Positions 1-12,031 of a DNA stretch of 64,000 nt are shown piece after piece. The stretch is from Chlorocebus sabaeus. Taxonomy: Eukaryota > Chordata > Mammalia > Primates > Cercopithecidae. The number at the start of each line of letters is the position of its first letter. The first letter of the stretch is position 1. The translations under genes were made by a program, and so were the position numbers. The notes under the pieces were generated by a model. It was not told the origin of the DNA, did not search any database, and saw only the letters and a program-made list of their open reading frames with translations. The stretch is from positions 115,613,143-115,677,142 of the forward strand of contig NC_132910.1 of the NCBI RefSeq assembly GCF_047675955.1, written 5' to 3'.

Positions 1-340
1 GTCACCCAGGCTGTGGTACAGTGGTATGTTCGTGGCTCACTGCAACCTCTGCCCTCCTGGGCTCAAGCCGTCCTCCCTGCCTCAGCCTCCTGAGTAGCTG
101 GGACTATAAGCACAAGGCACAATACCGGCTATTTTTAATTTTTTTTAAATTTTTTTTTGTAGAGATGAGGTCTTTCTCTTTTTCTCTCTCACTCTCTCTA
201 TTTAATTTTATTTTAATCTAAATAGAGATGAGGTCTCAACATGTCGCCTAGGCTGGTTTCAACTTCTTGAATTCAAGTGATTCTCCCATCTCAGCCTCCC
301 AAAGTGCTGAGATTACAGACATGAGCCACTGCACCTGGCC
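1..340 (-). mobile_element. Alu, antisense, 5' poly-T side cut by window edge
   Basis: Reads from the 'cccaggctg' box through 'gattacagacatgagccactgcacctggcc', the reverse complement of an Alu start. Internal T-rich and CTCT insertions mark it as an old copy. Confidence 0.9.
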
Positions 341-393
341 AAAATTCTTTCCAGGTTAAAGAGGTGTTAAATGGAACATTAAGAACTATGTCT

Positions 394-697
394 AGGTCCG
401 ATGCCAGTGTCTCATCCTTGTAATCCTAGCACTTTGGGAGATCGAGACGGGTGGATCACTTGGGGTCAGGAGTTCAAGACTAGTCTGGCCAACATGGTGA
501 AACCTTGTCTTTACTAAAAATACAAAATTGGTGAGGCGCTGTGGTGGGCCCCTGTAATCCCAGTTACTTGGGAGGCTGAGGCAGGAGAATTGCTTCAACC
601 CTGGAGGTGGAAGTTGCAGTGAGCCACGTTCATACCACTGTGCCTCAGCCTGGGCAATAGGCTGACTCCATCTCAAAAACAAAAACAACGAACAAAA
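394..697 (+). mobile_element. Alu, sense
   Basis: A full-length but diverged dimeric Alu ending in an A-rich tail. The 10-bp direct repeat aactatgtct lies on both sides (384-393 and 698-707), so this is a clean insertion. Confidence 0.92.
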
Positions 698-707
698 AAC
701 TATGTCT

Positions 708-2630
708 GACCCATTTCAAAAAAAGAGATCAAATTATAAACCCACTATGTGCACCATACGTTTACATTTGTTAAGGTAAACAAAGGTGACTACCTAGAAT
801 AAAAATGCCACCTTAGTGAATAACTTGGAACCAAATCAGCTCTTTTACTCTCATCAGAAGTGTAAGTCATGGCAGGTCCTTAGCATGCACTTTATTCTTC
901 TAGGATCACTTGTTTTACAACTTAGGAAGAGATATTCTTTCCATAACTGTGATAAATATAAAATCTTAGATTCAGGTAGACATGTAAATTTAGATACAGA
1001 AATAAAAACATTCGCCAAATGATGATGTAATTAAAACAGATTTATAAATTTGTCATCTGGGTTCAAGAGCCAGTATGGGCTCAAACCGCCCAAATTACAG
1101 GGTACTCACAACTATTATGAGGGTAAATACATTTCACAGGAAACAGTCAAGTGCTGAAAAGATGCTTGTGACTGTGGAAAGGATTTTAAGCTTGAATTTT
1201 AAATATGTGTAATAAAAACTACTTCTGTGAAATGCGGACTCTACTTACTAGACTTGCCTCTATAAAAATAGATTGTTTGTCCTATTCCTATAATCAAATG
1301 CACCCATTATGCCATATAACTTCCTGTAAGAATCTATACAAACTAAACACTTCGAGGTCATAGACAATCTGTTAGGATAATGTTACGATGTTGCAGGTTT
1401 CAACTATAAAATTCTAGTGCTTGCTTAACTCATAAAAATGCTCCTCAGAGAGTATAAGTATGTGGTTTCCCTCTGATCTTATTCTTAAGGTAGAATACAC
1501 GTTCTTTTTCTCACTTTGGGCACCTCCTCTCTGATTACAATTATGTTGTTTTAGAGCTTCATTTGCTAATTTAGGAAAAGTTTCTTCAACCTGTACGTAA
1601 CATTGAAATATTATCAAAAATAAAAGAATATCATCTCCAAAGGGGTAGAGAATACAGCCATTTCCTTAGTAGCTTTGTGTTGAAGTTTTCCTTCCATTCT
1701 CTTTTCTAACATAAATTATGCTGCATCAGATGAAAAAAAAATAAATGAGACTAAAAAGGAATCAGAAGGAGAGCAGAGATCCAATAGAAAACGTCAAGGG
1801 AAGAGGTTGATCTCCTTTGTCAACTTTAAGGTGAGATTTAAAGAAAAATAACATTCTGTTGTCCTTTGCTATAATCATGAAGAAAGACTGATATGTTAAC
1901 CACCTTCTTTGCCTCTCATGCTGAGGTGTGATGAAATGACTAGCAAAGTATTTTCAAAATTTCGATTATTCCCTTGAGATTGTCATTCTAACATTACAAC
2001 TTCCTTAAATGCATTTAAATTGGTATTACTTTAGTGTTACATTTTAACCAGGAGCAATTTTGTTGTGTGGGAATTAAATTTGCAAAACAGAACTTCCTAA
2101 AAGTAAACAAATAAAAGAAGTCATTGAAATTCCTTCTCACCCAAGCTCCCCCTTTATAGCTTTCCCTTTGTCTTGCTCCCTCCACTTCTCATTCTCTTTC
2201 TACATCTTCCCATTTTTCCTTTTTTTACTTCCCACTCTATTCTTTTTCTTTTCAAATGAGTTGATTACCATAGACATTTTTCTTCACACGCACACACAAA
2301 ACACACACACACACACACACACACACCATGCACCACTCACCCCACTGCATCTGCTACTGATTGGCTTCTTCTGAAAGGACAAAGGGTCAGTTAGAGGAGC
2401 CATCCTTCAGTTTGCATACAAAGTTCTGGCAGACTGGCTGAAATTGGTAGAAGTAACTGTCATTAGACTCCAGAAAATTAAGTAATTGGATCCATATGTG
2501 CTGGTTTACACACTTTTAAAAAGGAAGTAACTTCAATGTGTAGCTCTGATTTTAGTAAGAAAGGGTACAGAAGTAAAAGCACATACCTACAATTATTTAT
2601 CTAATTTACTTCTTGGCAAGTTATTGTACC

Positions 2631-2664
<34 letters not shown>

Positions 2665-2995
2665 TTTTTTAGTTTTTTCCTAGTAACTCACAGAACAAGT
2701 ACTCCAATCTTTAATGGAGATTTTGTATCCATAGATGTTTGACCTTGTGTTATAGAGTAACTGCATGTTTTGAACCTATTTATAAGAAAGTAATATTCTA
2801 ACCTAGATAATTTTCATTTAGTACTAACTACTATATTTCTGCAAAATAGGATTTGACTAGTTCAGCCGAGTCAGAAATCCAATGTGATATATATATTTGA
2901 AGACAAAACTACCAACACAATTTAAAATTTAAATAAAGCTTCAATAAAAATATAAAATAATGTTCACTATAAATATTAAAGAAAACAACACAAGG
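708..2995. other. AT-rich unique sequence
   Basis: I recognise no gene or interspersed repeat here apart from a CA microsatellite at about 2288-2326 and a poly-T run at about 2633-2662. Short ORFs in this stretch have no recognisable domain. Confidence 0.5.
2288..2326. repeat. (CA)n microsatellite
   Basis: Alternating CA dinucleotides with a few interruptions. It sits just downstream of a pyrimidine-rich stretch. Confidence 0.9.
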
Positions 2996-3002
2996 CTTAA
3001 AA

Positions 3003-3245
3003 TACAATAAGGATTGTTTTATATCTGCAGCAGTGAAGAGGTAGCAACTAACAGCAAGAACTCTAGGATCTCACTGGTTTCAAATCCTAGCTCTGTTGTT
3101 TCCTAGACACGTAACCTTGGAAAAATCTCTCTTCTCTATACTCCAGTTTCCCAATTTGTAAAACAGGCACAAGAGGATGTTATGAGGATTAAATGAGATA
3201 ATTCAAACAAAGTTCCTACAACAATTCCTGGTACAGAACAGGTGA
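3003..3245 (+). mobile_element. MIR SINE
   Basis: Contains the MIR core phrases 'caaatcctagctctg', 'cagtttcccaatttgtaaaa' and 'aggattaaatgagataat', followed by the 'cctggtacagaacaggtga' end. Confidence 0.85.
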
Positions 3246-3299
3246 TATAGAGATGATCTTTCATACTAAGGTTGCTTTTAACAAAACCCATTACTGGAG

Positions 3300-3395
3300 C
3301 ACATTTTGTTCTATCACTAACTTGCTTTGGACTTCAATGAGTCACTTAATGCCAGTTTTCTCATTTGTAAAATGGATGCAGATTGGACTTCATTT
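3300..3395 (+). mobile_element. MIR fragment split by an Alu
   Basis: The phrases 'gagtcacttaatgccagttt' and 'ctcatttgtaaaatgg' are MIR core. The Alu that follows was inserted into this fragment. Confidence 0.7.
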
Positions 3396-3409
3396 CTTTC
3401 TTTTTTTTC

Positions 3410-3718
3410 TTTTTCTTTTTTTTTTTTTTTTTTTTTTTTTTTGGAGATGAAGTTTCACTCTGTCACCTAGGCTGGAGTGCAGTGGCATGATCTCTGTTCA
3501 CTTGACCTCCACCTCCTGGGGTCAAGCTATTCTCCTGCCTTAGCCTGCCAAGTAGCTGGGATTACAGGTGTCCACTGCCACACCCAGCTTTTTTGTATTT
3601 TTATAGAGACAGGGTTTCACCATGTTGGCCAGGCTGGTTTCGAACTCCTGACCTCAAGTGATCCATCTGCCTCCACCTCCCAAAGTGCTAGGATTATAGG
3701 CTTGAGCCACCACGCTTT
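3410..3718 (-). mobile_element. Alu, antisense
   Basis: Begins with a long T-rich tail and runs to 'ccaccacgctttg'. The flanking direct repeat ttggacttcattt occurs before (near 3385) and after (near 3720) the element. Confidence 0.92.
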
Positions 3719-3746
3719 GTTTGGACTTCATTTTTAACATTCCTCT

Positions 3747-3747
<1 letters not shown>

Positions 3748-3780
<33 letters not shown>

Positions 3781-3845
3781 GAGAGAATACATGTATAATA
3801 TACACACACACATATATATAATATATACATGTATATAATATATAT
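3748..3845. repeat. (GA)n then (CA)/(TA)n compound microsatellite
   Basis: About 38 bases of GA units are followed by CA and TATA-rich units. Confidence 0.85.
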
Positions 3846-4500
3846 TCTCTATGACCTTACTGAACTTCAAAAGTACACAAAATAGTTTAAATATTGTTGT
3901 GTGTGATATGGGCTCAACAAATCTAAAATCCTCATAGTCATTGAGTAACTAATCACAAACATTTCTTGTTTAGGTACCAAGTTTGGGGAATGCAGAGGTA
4001 ATAGGTTAATGAATAATAATAAAATACACCTTCTAGCCAGGTCAGGAGGTACAACAGAGAACTGTATCCAATATTCTTATAAAGTAGCCTGTGTGGGTAC
4101 TCACTGTAAAAAAGGAGAGTTGGCAATCATTCTTGACTAGTTATCAGAATGAAAGTCAGGCAAAGCACGGCAGTGCTAGACAACCAGGCTGAGTATCCCA
4201 GGATAACATTAATTGGACTAGATTCTCTGGAAAAGAGAAATTATGTTTTTGCAGGATCTCACTAGAGAGTGAAATTAGGATCCAAAAAGAAAGAATGAAA
4301 GTCTCGAATATTGCTCAATGAGGTTTTCTGTACTTTGTTAATCACACATTAATTGGCATGCTGTTACCCTTATGTGTTTGGGACATAATGTTTTGGTACT
4401 ATATTTTTCTTTCTTGTAAAGTGCAACAAAATCCCTGCATACACTAAGTATTCATTTCATTTTGATTAAATAAATTTATGAGCCCTCTTAAATAGTCAGC

Positions 4501-4811
4501 CAAGGCTGGGCGTGGTGGCTCATGCCTGTAATCCCAGCACTTTGGGAGGCCAAGGCAGGTGGATCACCTGAGGTCAGGAGTTCGAGACCAGCCCGGCCAA
4601 GATGGAGAAACCCCATCTCTACTAAAAACATACAAAAAATTACCCAGGTGTGGTGGTGGACACCTGTAATCCCAGCTACATAGAAGGCTGAGGCAAGAGA
4701 ATCGCTTGAACCTGGTAGTCGGAGGTTGCAGTGAGCAGAGGTCACGCCACTGCACTCTAGTCTGGACAACAGAGTGGCACTCTGTCTCATTTTTTTTAAA
4801 AAAAAAAAAAC
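4501..4811 (+). mobile_element. Alu, sense (first of a tandem pair)
   Basis: Full-length Alu from 'ggctgggcgtggtggctcat' to a mixed T/A tail. It directly abuts the next Alu. Confidence 0.93.
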
Positions 4812-5115
4812 CTGGTGCAGCATGCCTGTAATTCCAACACTTTGGGAGGTTGAGGTGGGTGGATCACCTGAGGTCAGGAGTTTGAGACCAGCCTGGCCAA
4901 CATGGAGAAATCGCATCTCAACAAAAAAATATACAAAAATCAGCCTGGTGTAGTGGCATGCACCTGTAATCCCAGCTACTTGGGAGGCTGAGGAAGGAGA
5001 ATCGCTTGAATCCGGGAGGCAGAGGTTGCAGTGAGCCAAGACCGCACCACTGCACTCTAGCCTGGGCAACAGAGTAAGAGTTTGTCTCAAAAAAAAAAAA
5101 AAAAAAAAAAAAAAA
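4812..5115 (+). mobile_element. Alu, sense (second of a tandem pair)
   Basis: Starts at 'cctggtgcagcatgcctgta' within the A-rich tail of the preceding copy and ends in about 29 A. It is an insertion into, or a recombination at, the tail of the first copy. Confidence 0.9.
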
Positions 5116-7786
5116 GATCTGTAAAGTCTAAATGCCTCACTTTTTAAATAAAGAATCTGATAAAAATAATTTGACCAAAGCCAAATGATTTAGTGACAGA
5201 AGCCAGGACTAAACACTCAAGTTGTGTGACCTGTAAAGTCATCCTATTTCCATTATACTAAACTACCTTCACTTTTGTTCACGAACCAAATCACCAAGCC
5301 TAATATTCAAATACAAAATTTCTGATTTATTTGTTTAATGCTAAACACTAGGCCATTCAAGCAGTGTAGTTCAGAAAAGATTCAAAATTTCATGTATTTC
5401 AAAGTCTTAAATATGCACTTAAAGAATTCTCACAGAGTTTACTCACAGTTTTATATTTTATATAATTTACCCAGTAAAAAATAATTGCTGCTTAGGAGTC
5501 ACTTGGGTTTATTATGAAAATTCCTGAGACTGTTTTTGATTAAATAAGCACATAAACAAGGTTAACAGTGGGGATGGAGAGGATAAACCCAAATGTGTCT
5601 CACATTTTTTATTTAAAGAGAAGTATTGCTAATTAGGATCTCTTTTATTCAATTGAATTATTTATATCTAAGTTGTTCTTCATTAGAAAACCATCGATCA
5701 CCATTATCCCTTTTATTTTCTCACAATACCAGAAGGTCTTCTTCATGCCATTTGGTCAATCACTTTAGTCAAGTAGCCTGGGTAAGAATCATCACAATGT
5801 AGGGATGTCTGAAAGTTCCACGTATGTTGCTACCTCTGTTATTTTTGTACACAATATAAAGAATCTATTACTAGTATTCCTATGTTATTTTTCTCAGGTT
5901 TGCCAGACATATGAGGGTTAGGAAGGTATTCAAACTCTCAAAAGTATATGCCTTTTTTGGACCTATGATTTCTTGCAAAAATGTATGTTTTGGCTCGGAT
6001 ATTAGGCTGATGCAGCATTTATGATCAGTAATGTTTTTTCAACCATCACATGTGCCCAAGGAGATCCTGGGAAAATTTTTGAATGATCATTGTACTGAAT
6101 AAATGTTTTACCACACTCAGTATTTGAATTTTATATATTTGATATATCCAACACATCTAATCCATAATTTCCTCTAAGCAAGGACAATGCCAATTTTGTT
6201 TACACAAGTTTTCAAACCTAACAATTTTTTTTATTTACTATGATTCTATTTTCTGTAAGTTTGGCTGTTAGCTTTCCACTTGGTGCTATTTGAGTTCCAA
6301 GAATGGCAGTAGATTAGGTAGGCCTAGGAGAACTAATTAAGAATTAATTAGATAATAAAATTAAGTAAAGGATTAGTTAATTAATTGGAGAATTAAGGAA
6401 GGCCTAAAAGAACTAATGTAGAGAATGAAAACTAAAAAGCATTATTTGGTCTATACCAAGAAGTGGTCAAAATGGAACAAAGGATCAAAAGAAAAATGCA
6501 TACCAAAGCCAGGTCAGTCCAGCAAGAGTCAGAAAGCAGAAAAACGTAGTCGTCTGAAATCCAGCAAGGGTCAGAAAGCAGATAAATGGAAAAAATAGGA
6601 AGCCAGAAAAAAGAAGGCCACAGGCAGATACCTGAAGTTAAAACAAAGCTTTGGGAAGGGGTAGTGAACACCATCCAAACAATCGGGAATCAAATAGGAA
6701 ACACACTTGAGAAGATACACTCTAAATTGAGCCACATTCTATCTCCACGAGGATTAGCTTTAAATGCTTCCATCTGAGGGCAGAAGCTAATCCCACCACA
6801 AATAGAGACAGGTGTGCTAACCAGGAATCACAAGCGGATCCTGATAAGATTAAGATCTTCTTTACTACACTAGTGTGGTTAGCGTGAAATTTTACTGATT
6901 CATCAAGTAGGGTGTTGAAAATATAGCAGTGAAGAAAGCAGTTAAAACTTCCTACCCTCATGAAGTTTACATTCTGTAGAGTTAGACAAATCCCAGATTA
7001 AAGAGTGTAGTTATAGAACACAGCTTTTCAGACTTGAAAGGTAACCTAGTTTCTACCCTTAAGTTAGGTCAAGTTCCATAAACTGCCATCTTAGTACTTG
7101 CTGTAATTAATTCCTGAAATCACCTCGTTTTTTATCTTTTTCACTTTTCCAGGTAAATGTTTTTCACATATTCTTTTTCGTCATTACAGTTTTCGTTTCT
7201 GGAGCCATAGTGGTTTTAAGTTCTCACCCATGCATTTTTTTAATATGATTTTCATACTTAATTGAATATGATTCAATATTTGTAGACTCTGGAGAAGACA
7301 CTGAAATGAAAAAGAACAAGTTTCTTCATTCAAGGAGTTTTTATTTCTGCAGGATTCCATATGTGCTCAAGAAACTGTCAGACCAGGATGAATGTATTAT
7401 GGCCCACAAGGGAGGCATTAAATGCTATGGTGATGAAAAGGCTATGATAACAGGAAAATTTCCAGATCCCTGAAACATGACTAAAATCACTTCAGTTGGT
7501 AGGAATCAGGAAAGGCTTATAGAGAAAATTCAATTAATTTATAAGAAAATTTAGCTAATTAAATTTAATGCATAAGCATTATATTCAAGAGTAGTGACAT
7601 GTCTGATTCTTGATTTTATCCCTAGTATGCACAACAAAGTCTGGGACACAAAAGTACTTTAAGTACTCAACAAATATTTGTTGAACTGATCTGGAATGAT
7701 TGATTAAACCCTGAAGAACTAGTAGGACTTCAATTAAGGAAAATTAGAACAAACCCAGCAGATTTTTTTCTAAAGAAAAGAAACAC
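5116..7786. other. AT-rich unique sequence
   Basis: No gene recognised. Local structure includes TTAATTAATT-rich DNA near 6330-6400 and a pair of 22-bp direct repeats at 6519-6540 and 6561-6582. The ORFs at 6432-6961 show no conserved domain. Confidence 0.5.
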
Positions 7787-7790
7787 AAGA

Positions 7791-8095
7791 CCTGGCACAG
7801 TGACTCATGTCTGTAATCCCAGCACTTTGGGAGGCTGAGACAGGCAGATCACCTGACATCAGGAGTTCAAGACCAGCCTGGCCAACATGATGAAACCCCA
7901 TCTCTACTAAAAATAGAAAAATTAGCTGGGCGTGGTGGCACATGCCTGTAATCCCAGCTACTCGGGAGGCTGAGGCAGGAGAATGCTTTAACCGAGGAGG
8001 CAGAGTTTACAGTGAGCCAAGATTGTTCCCCTGCACTCCAGCCTGGGTGACAGAGCCAGACTCCATCTCAAAAAAATAAAAAGAAAAAAGGAAAG
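7791..8095 (+). mobile_element. Alu, sense
   Basis: Complete Alu with an A-rich tail. The flanking repeat is aaagaaacacaa at about 7776 and again at about 8092. Confidence 0.92.
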
Positions 8096-8200
8096 AAACA
8101 CAAAGCATGACAAAACAAGAAAAGAGAAAAAGGTAAGCAGAGAGTAGTCTAATCTGGATGCAGTGAAGTGTCCACAGAAAAAGTCATATTTGAAAGTTTA

Positions 8201-8298
8201 GGCCGGACATGGTGGCTCACGCCTGTAATCCTAGCACTTTGAGAGGTCAAGGCGGGTGGATCACCTGCGGTCAGAAGTTCGAAACCAGCCTGGCCAGG
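8201..8298 (+). mobile_element. Alu left-arm fragment, sense
   Basis: Only the first ~97 bases are present, breaking off at 'accagcctggccagg' into a GGAA-rich tract. Confidence 0.85.
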
Positions 8299-8352
8299 AA
8301 GGAAAAAAGGAAGGAAGGGAGAAAGGAGGAAGGGAGGAAGGTGGAAGGAAGG
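8299..8352. repeat. GGAA-rich purine tract
   Basis: Irregular ggaagg/ggagg units joined to the truncated Alu. Confidence 0.8.
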
Positions 8353-8604
8353 TTAGTTTAATGCTTGGACTCTATTTTAGACATCTAGCTGAATGATAAT
8401 GGGCAAAGAGAGAGAAATTTTAGGTTGGAAAGAATATTTTTACAGGGAGAGTGGGATGCAGTAAAGAAGGAAAGACTGAAGATGCAAGTGGCAAAGATGA
8501 GATCAATTGGGAAGCATCTCCTAGGAAAAGTTGGGGCACAAGATCCAAATCAAAGGGATAACAGGCCCAGGACTGAGAGACACGGGCCTCATATTGACTT
8601 TACT

Positions 8605-8760
8605 ATGAGCTATTTTATTTGGGTCAAATCACTTAATCCTCTGAGTTTGCTGCCTTTTCTGTAAAATGGAGACAGAGCTTACATCATAAAATTATGATGT
8701 GTAAACAAAACAACATTTGTTAAATAGCTGGCATATATAGTATGCTACTATAAAATAAAT
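8605..8760 (+). mobile_element. MIR fragment
   Basis: Carries 'tcaaatcacttaatcctctg', 'ttttctgtaaaatgg' and a degraded 'aaatagctggca' end. Confidence 0.65.
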
Positions 8761-8825
8761 ATATTTTTATTGGATTATATAGAGAATATTTATATCCTTA
8801 TAGAATATATGTAGGTACACAAATG

Positions 8826-9276
8826 TGTTGATTTTCTAGGGCTGTTAGAGAGCCACAAACTGAGTGGCTTAAAACAACATAAATTTGTTCTTTCAAATTC
8901 AGGAGGCTAGAAGTCCAAAATCAAAGTGTCAGTAGTGTTGATTTTTGGAAACTCAGAGGATGATTTCGTTCCATGCCTCTCCCCTAACTTCTGGTGGTTG
9001 CTGGCTATCCTTGGCATTGGTTCCTTGGCTCATGGCAGCATAACTCTCATTTTTGCCTCTATCATCACAGAGCTCCTCCCCACCATTTCCTGTGGGTCTC
9101 TGTCTCTTCTTTTTCCTATAAGGACAGCCGCCATATTGGATTTAGGACCCACCCTACTCCAGTATGACTTCAATCTTAACTGATTACATTTGCAATGTCT
9201 CTATTTCAAAATAAGGCCACATTTTGGGTTCCAGATGGACATAAATTTTATGGGGCACAATATTCAACCTCGCACA
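8826..9276 (-). mobile_element. ERVL-MaLR-type solo LTR, antisense
   Basis: On the minus strand this matches the MaLR LTR plan. Read on +, it runs from 'tgttgattttctagggctg' through 'tggcttaaaacaacat', 'ggaggctagaagtcc' and 'cttctggtggttgctggc' to 'aaataaggccaca' and a terminal 'ttcaacctcgcaca'. I cannot assign the subfamily. It is an old solo LTR with no internal region. Confidence 0.75.
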
Positions 9277-9419
9277 AGAAATATATTATTAATTTATCTT
9301 TTATTTTATAATAGCTTCAATAGCCTTTTTTTTTTTTTTTAATAAGAACCAGGATTTGGGCCTTAAATGGGAGGATAGCAAAATGTTTGAGGGCTGAGAT
9401 TATGGAATTTGGATCCCAT

Positions 9420-9585
9420 CTATTCCTCTTCCAGTCATCTAGCCCTTTGAGGCTACACTTCTTCAGCTGTCAGTTTTCTCATCTAGTCAACAGGGAGACA
9501 TGATACTTCAGAGTGTTTTTTGGGAGGATTATGCGAAGTAACAAATGCAACACACTTAACATAGGATTTGGCCCGGGGCACAGTG
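9420..9585 (+). mobile_element. MIR fragment
   Basis: The phrases 'cagttttctcatctagtcaa' and 'ggaggattatgcgaagtaac' and a 'ggcacagtgcttgcc' end are MIR-like. Confidence 0.65.
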
Positions 9586-11955
9586 CTTGCCTCCCTCACA
9601 AAAGCTGTCTGTAAGGTGGAAGTCTAGGTTTGTATTCATGTAAACAAAGAAGATTCCTTGTTCTCTTATACTTGCAGGCTAAAAGTGCTGTTTGCAGAGC
9701 CAGTTGCATTGTTTTGACATTTTCCTACCAATATTTCTCCACACCTAGTTATTCAGTACTAACATGAATGATTTATTGCTATTGTTGACTCACATTCCAC
9801 AGAAATATTGGATCACTTTTCATTATACCTCCATGTCTAACATTTCAGTTTGCCCATTGACTGTATAATCACATTATTACTATACTCCAAAAGTCAACTA
9901 TTTAAGCAATATCTTTTTCTTTGTTTTTTTGAAAGAATAATTTTAAAACATGTAAATAAATCATGTCTAAATTTTTATGAGTTTAATACATAATCACTTT
10001 TTCAGGTAGAAAACCAGGTATTTTATCATATCTATTTTTTTAATGAGAAAAATGATGTTCTATGTGGTTACATGACTTAAGTATAACAGTTTGCTCTGTC
10101 CTGATCAGTGGAGATTTGTATCTTCCACAGCACCGGTGTATATTAGTGACATTCTAGGAATTCATTGTTGATCACCTGGTAATGAAATATAAAAATGTTA
10201 GTCAATATTTGCTGTCTGTGGTCGGTCTCTATCTTATCTATGAAGAAGATTCACTACTACACCGTTGAATAGACTTGAAAGTTGGCCTGAAAATATGGTG
10301 CCAAAATCTATATTGATCTCTTATTGATTTCACATTCAACTTTGTTAGCATGCTGTTTTCCTGAGTGCTGTACTAAGAAGACTGGGGCGGGAAAGGGGGA
10401 GGGATTTAAAAATCTGAATAAACTCTTTGCCATTCATAAGTTAGTTTTATATCATGGTTCAAACTCTATTGTATTCCATTGATTTCATGAAATGATGTAC
10501 AGCATGGTAAAGTAGGACACTTTAACACTATGCTTCTAGTTCCCAAACAGGTCAATATATTCTCAAGACTTCAATAAAGAGATTTTAAGAATTTTTGTAT
10601 GCCATTACCTACTATAAACTCCATGCCTAACTAGACAGGCAGGGAAATTTACAGATTGACTTATAAAATCAAGATAAATTGTGCATTAAATGCAAACCTC
10701 AGGAAGCCCAAGGTTATGTATCAACTACCCAAGTGGAAAGAAGCCAAATACAACAAAATTCCTAACAGTTCAAAACAAATTACACATGCTTTAGAGTTAG
10801 TACTTTGGCTGTCCTTGTGTTTCAGGGCATATCTACACTATTCTTTTGGCATTTTGCGTTTTACCTAAAATATGTTCGCTATAACTGTTATAAATGCAAT
10901 TTATTATACTTACATAATACGTATAGTCATTTCCATTTATAACAGCTATATCTGACATATAAGGGAGCTCTTGAAACAAAAAGAGATCTTGGTGCATGTG
11001 TGCAAAAGACAAGGCTAGACTGTTTTTGTGTTTTCTGAATTCATTGGGAGATGAACTAAGACTTTTTTTCTCCATCTCCAATTTCTGTGACTGTGGTATG
11101 TTAGCCTGGTATTCCACCACATATAAATTTTTAACCAAACACAGATTTCATGAGTTTGTGGCTTGCCTAAACTTCCTTTTTTAAAACCCGGACATTTGCA
11201 GATGAAAATAATCTCCGTTACTTTTAAAATTGCACTTTACAAAATATTCATATAAATGTAAGTGTTTTGCAGATTTATTTCAAAACATTCTAAATTCCCA
11301 AAGTCTTTACTGATACAAACTCACATGAATGAGGCAATTTGGAGAGTCAGTGTAAACAGGCACCACTTTGTAGTAAGTTTGGTAAAGATAAAGCATTTCA
11401 GCACACGTTCTGCCACAAAGCGTTTGGGACTCTTATGTTAGAGCTTCAGAATTCCTTCCGAAGAAGACAAAAGAGAGACTTCCTGTCATTTCCACTGGTT
11501 TCTGCACGTGGGACCAATATGGGCAAAGTTTAAACAGATGTAAATGGTAAGGGGAGGAGGCAGTGTCACGTCTTGTTTTACGTATTTCTTCATATCCAGA
11601 TTGGATTTAAGTCATTCTCTTCTTGGAGCTTTCAGAGTACACTACCACTAAAGTTAGAGCATGCTTGAATGGTTTATTTCACCGATATTTGCTTATGGAA
11701 ATAAAGGGGAGTGGCCGAGGGGAAAGGAGAAGAGGAATGGAGGAGGGGTTTGAGGCTGAGGGAGGCTCTGACCACAGCACCGAGCACCGGCAACCTTGTC
11801 TGATGTGATCATTAGCCTTCCTGCAAAACACAGCTGGCAGTTCTCTGAGGTTTGTCATTAGAATGTGAAGACAGCCACACAGATATTGCACAGACTATTT
11901 ACAGATCGTTCGGTTTACATTGAGAGTCATTGCTCCACTTCTGTGCGGTAGGAAA
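9586..11955. other. Unique upstream flank of APELA, including probable promoter/5' UTR
   Basis: Repeat-free AT-rich DNA that becomes GC-richer at about 11540-11800. It should contain the APELA transcription start and 5' untranslated sequence immediately before 11956. I see no convincing TATA box at a defined distance, and I cannot place the start site from sequence alone. The four ORFs here lack recognisable domains. Confidence 0.45.
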
Positions 11956-12031
11956 ATGAGATTTCAGCAATTCCTTTTTGCATTTTTTATTTTTATTATA
12001 AGTCTTCTCCTTATCAGCGGACAGAGACCAG
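11956..12031 (+). CDS. APELA: APELA (ELABELA/Toddler) peptide hormone, coding exon 1
   Basis: APELA is a secreted peptide ligand of the apelin receptor (APLNR), a G-protein-coupled receptor acting in gastrulation, heart and vessel development, fluid balance and placenta. This exon encodes residues 1-25. They comprise an uninterrupted hydrophobic signal peptide rich in Phe, Ile and Leu (about residues 6-21), then Gly22 and the mature start Gln23-Arg-Pro, where the N-terminal Gln is known to cyclise. The ATG has A at -3. The exon ends in phase 1 at a consensus donor (ccag|gtaggc). Joining to 13519 restores a Val codon and gives a 54-residue precursor, the family length. Residue 15 is Ile here; I recall Met in human. 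The exon is only 76 bases, so ordinary ORF searches miss it. Confidence 0.95.

Noticed and set aside
4488..5090. 200-codon minus-strand ORF
   Set aside because: It is the antisense reading of two tandem Alus; the 'LLPRLECSG...VGQAGLELLTSGD' type text is standard Alu translation and recurs throughout the window.
6432..6961. Opposed small frames of 63-80 codons
   Set aside because: No recognisable motifs, no splice context, and AT-rich unique DNA gives such frames by chance.
8926..9183. 85-codon plus-strand frame
   Set aside because: It lies inside an antisense MaLR LTR.
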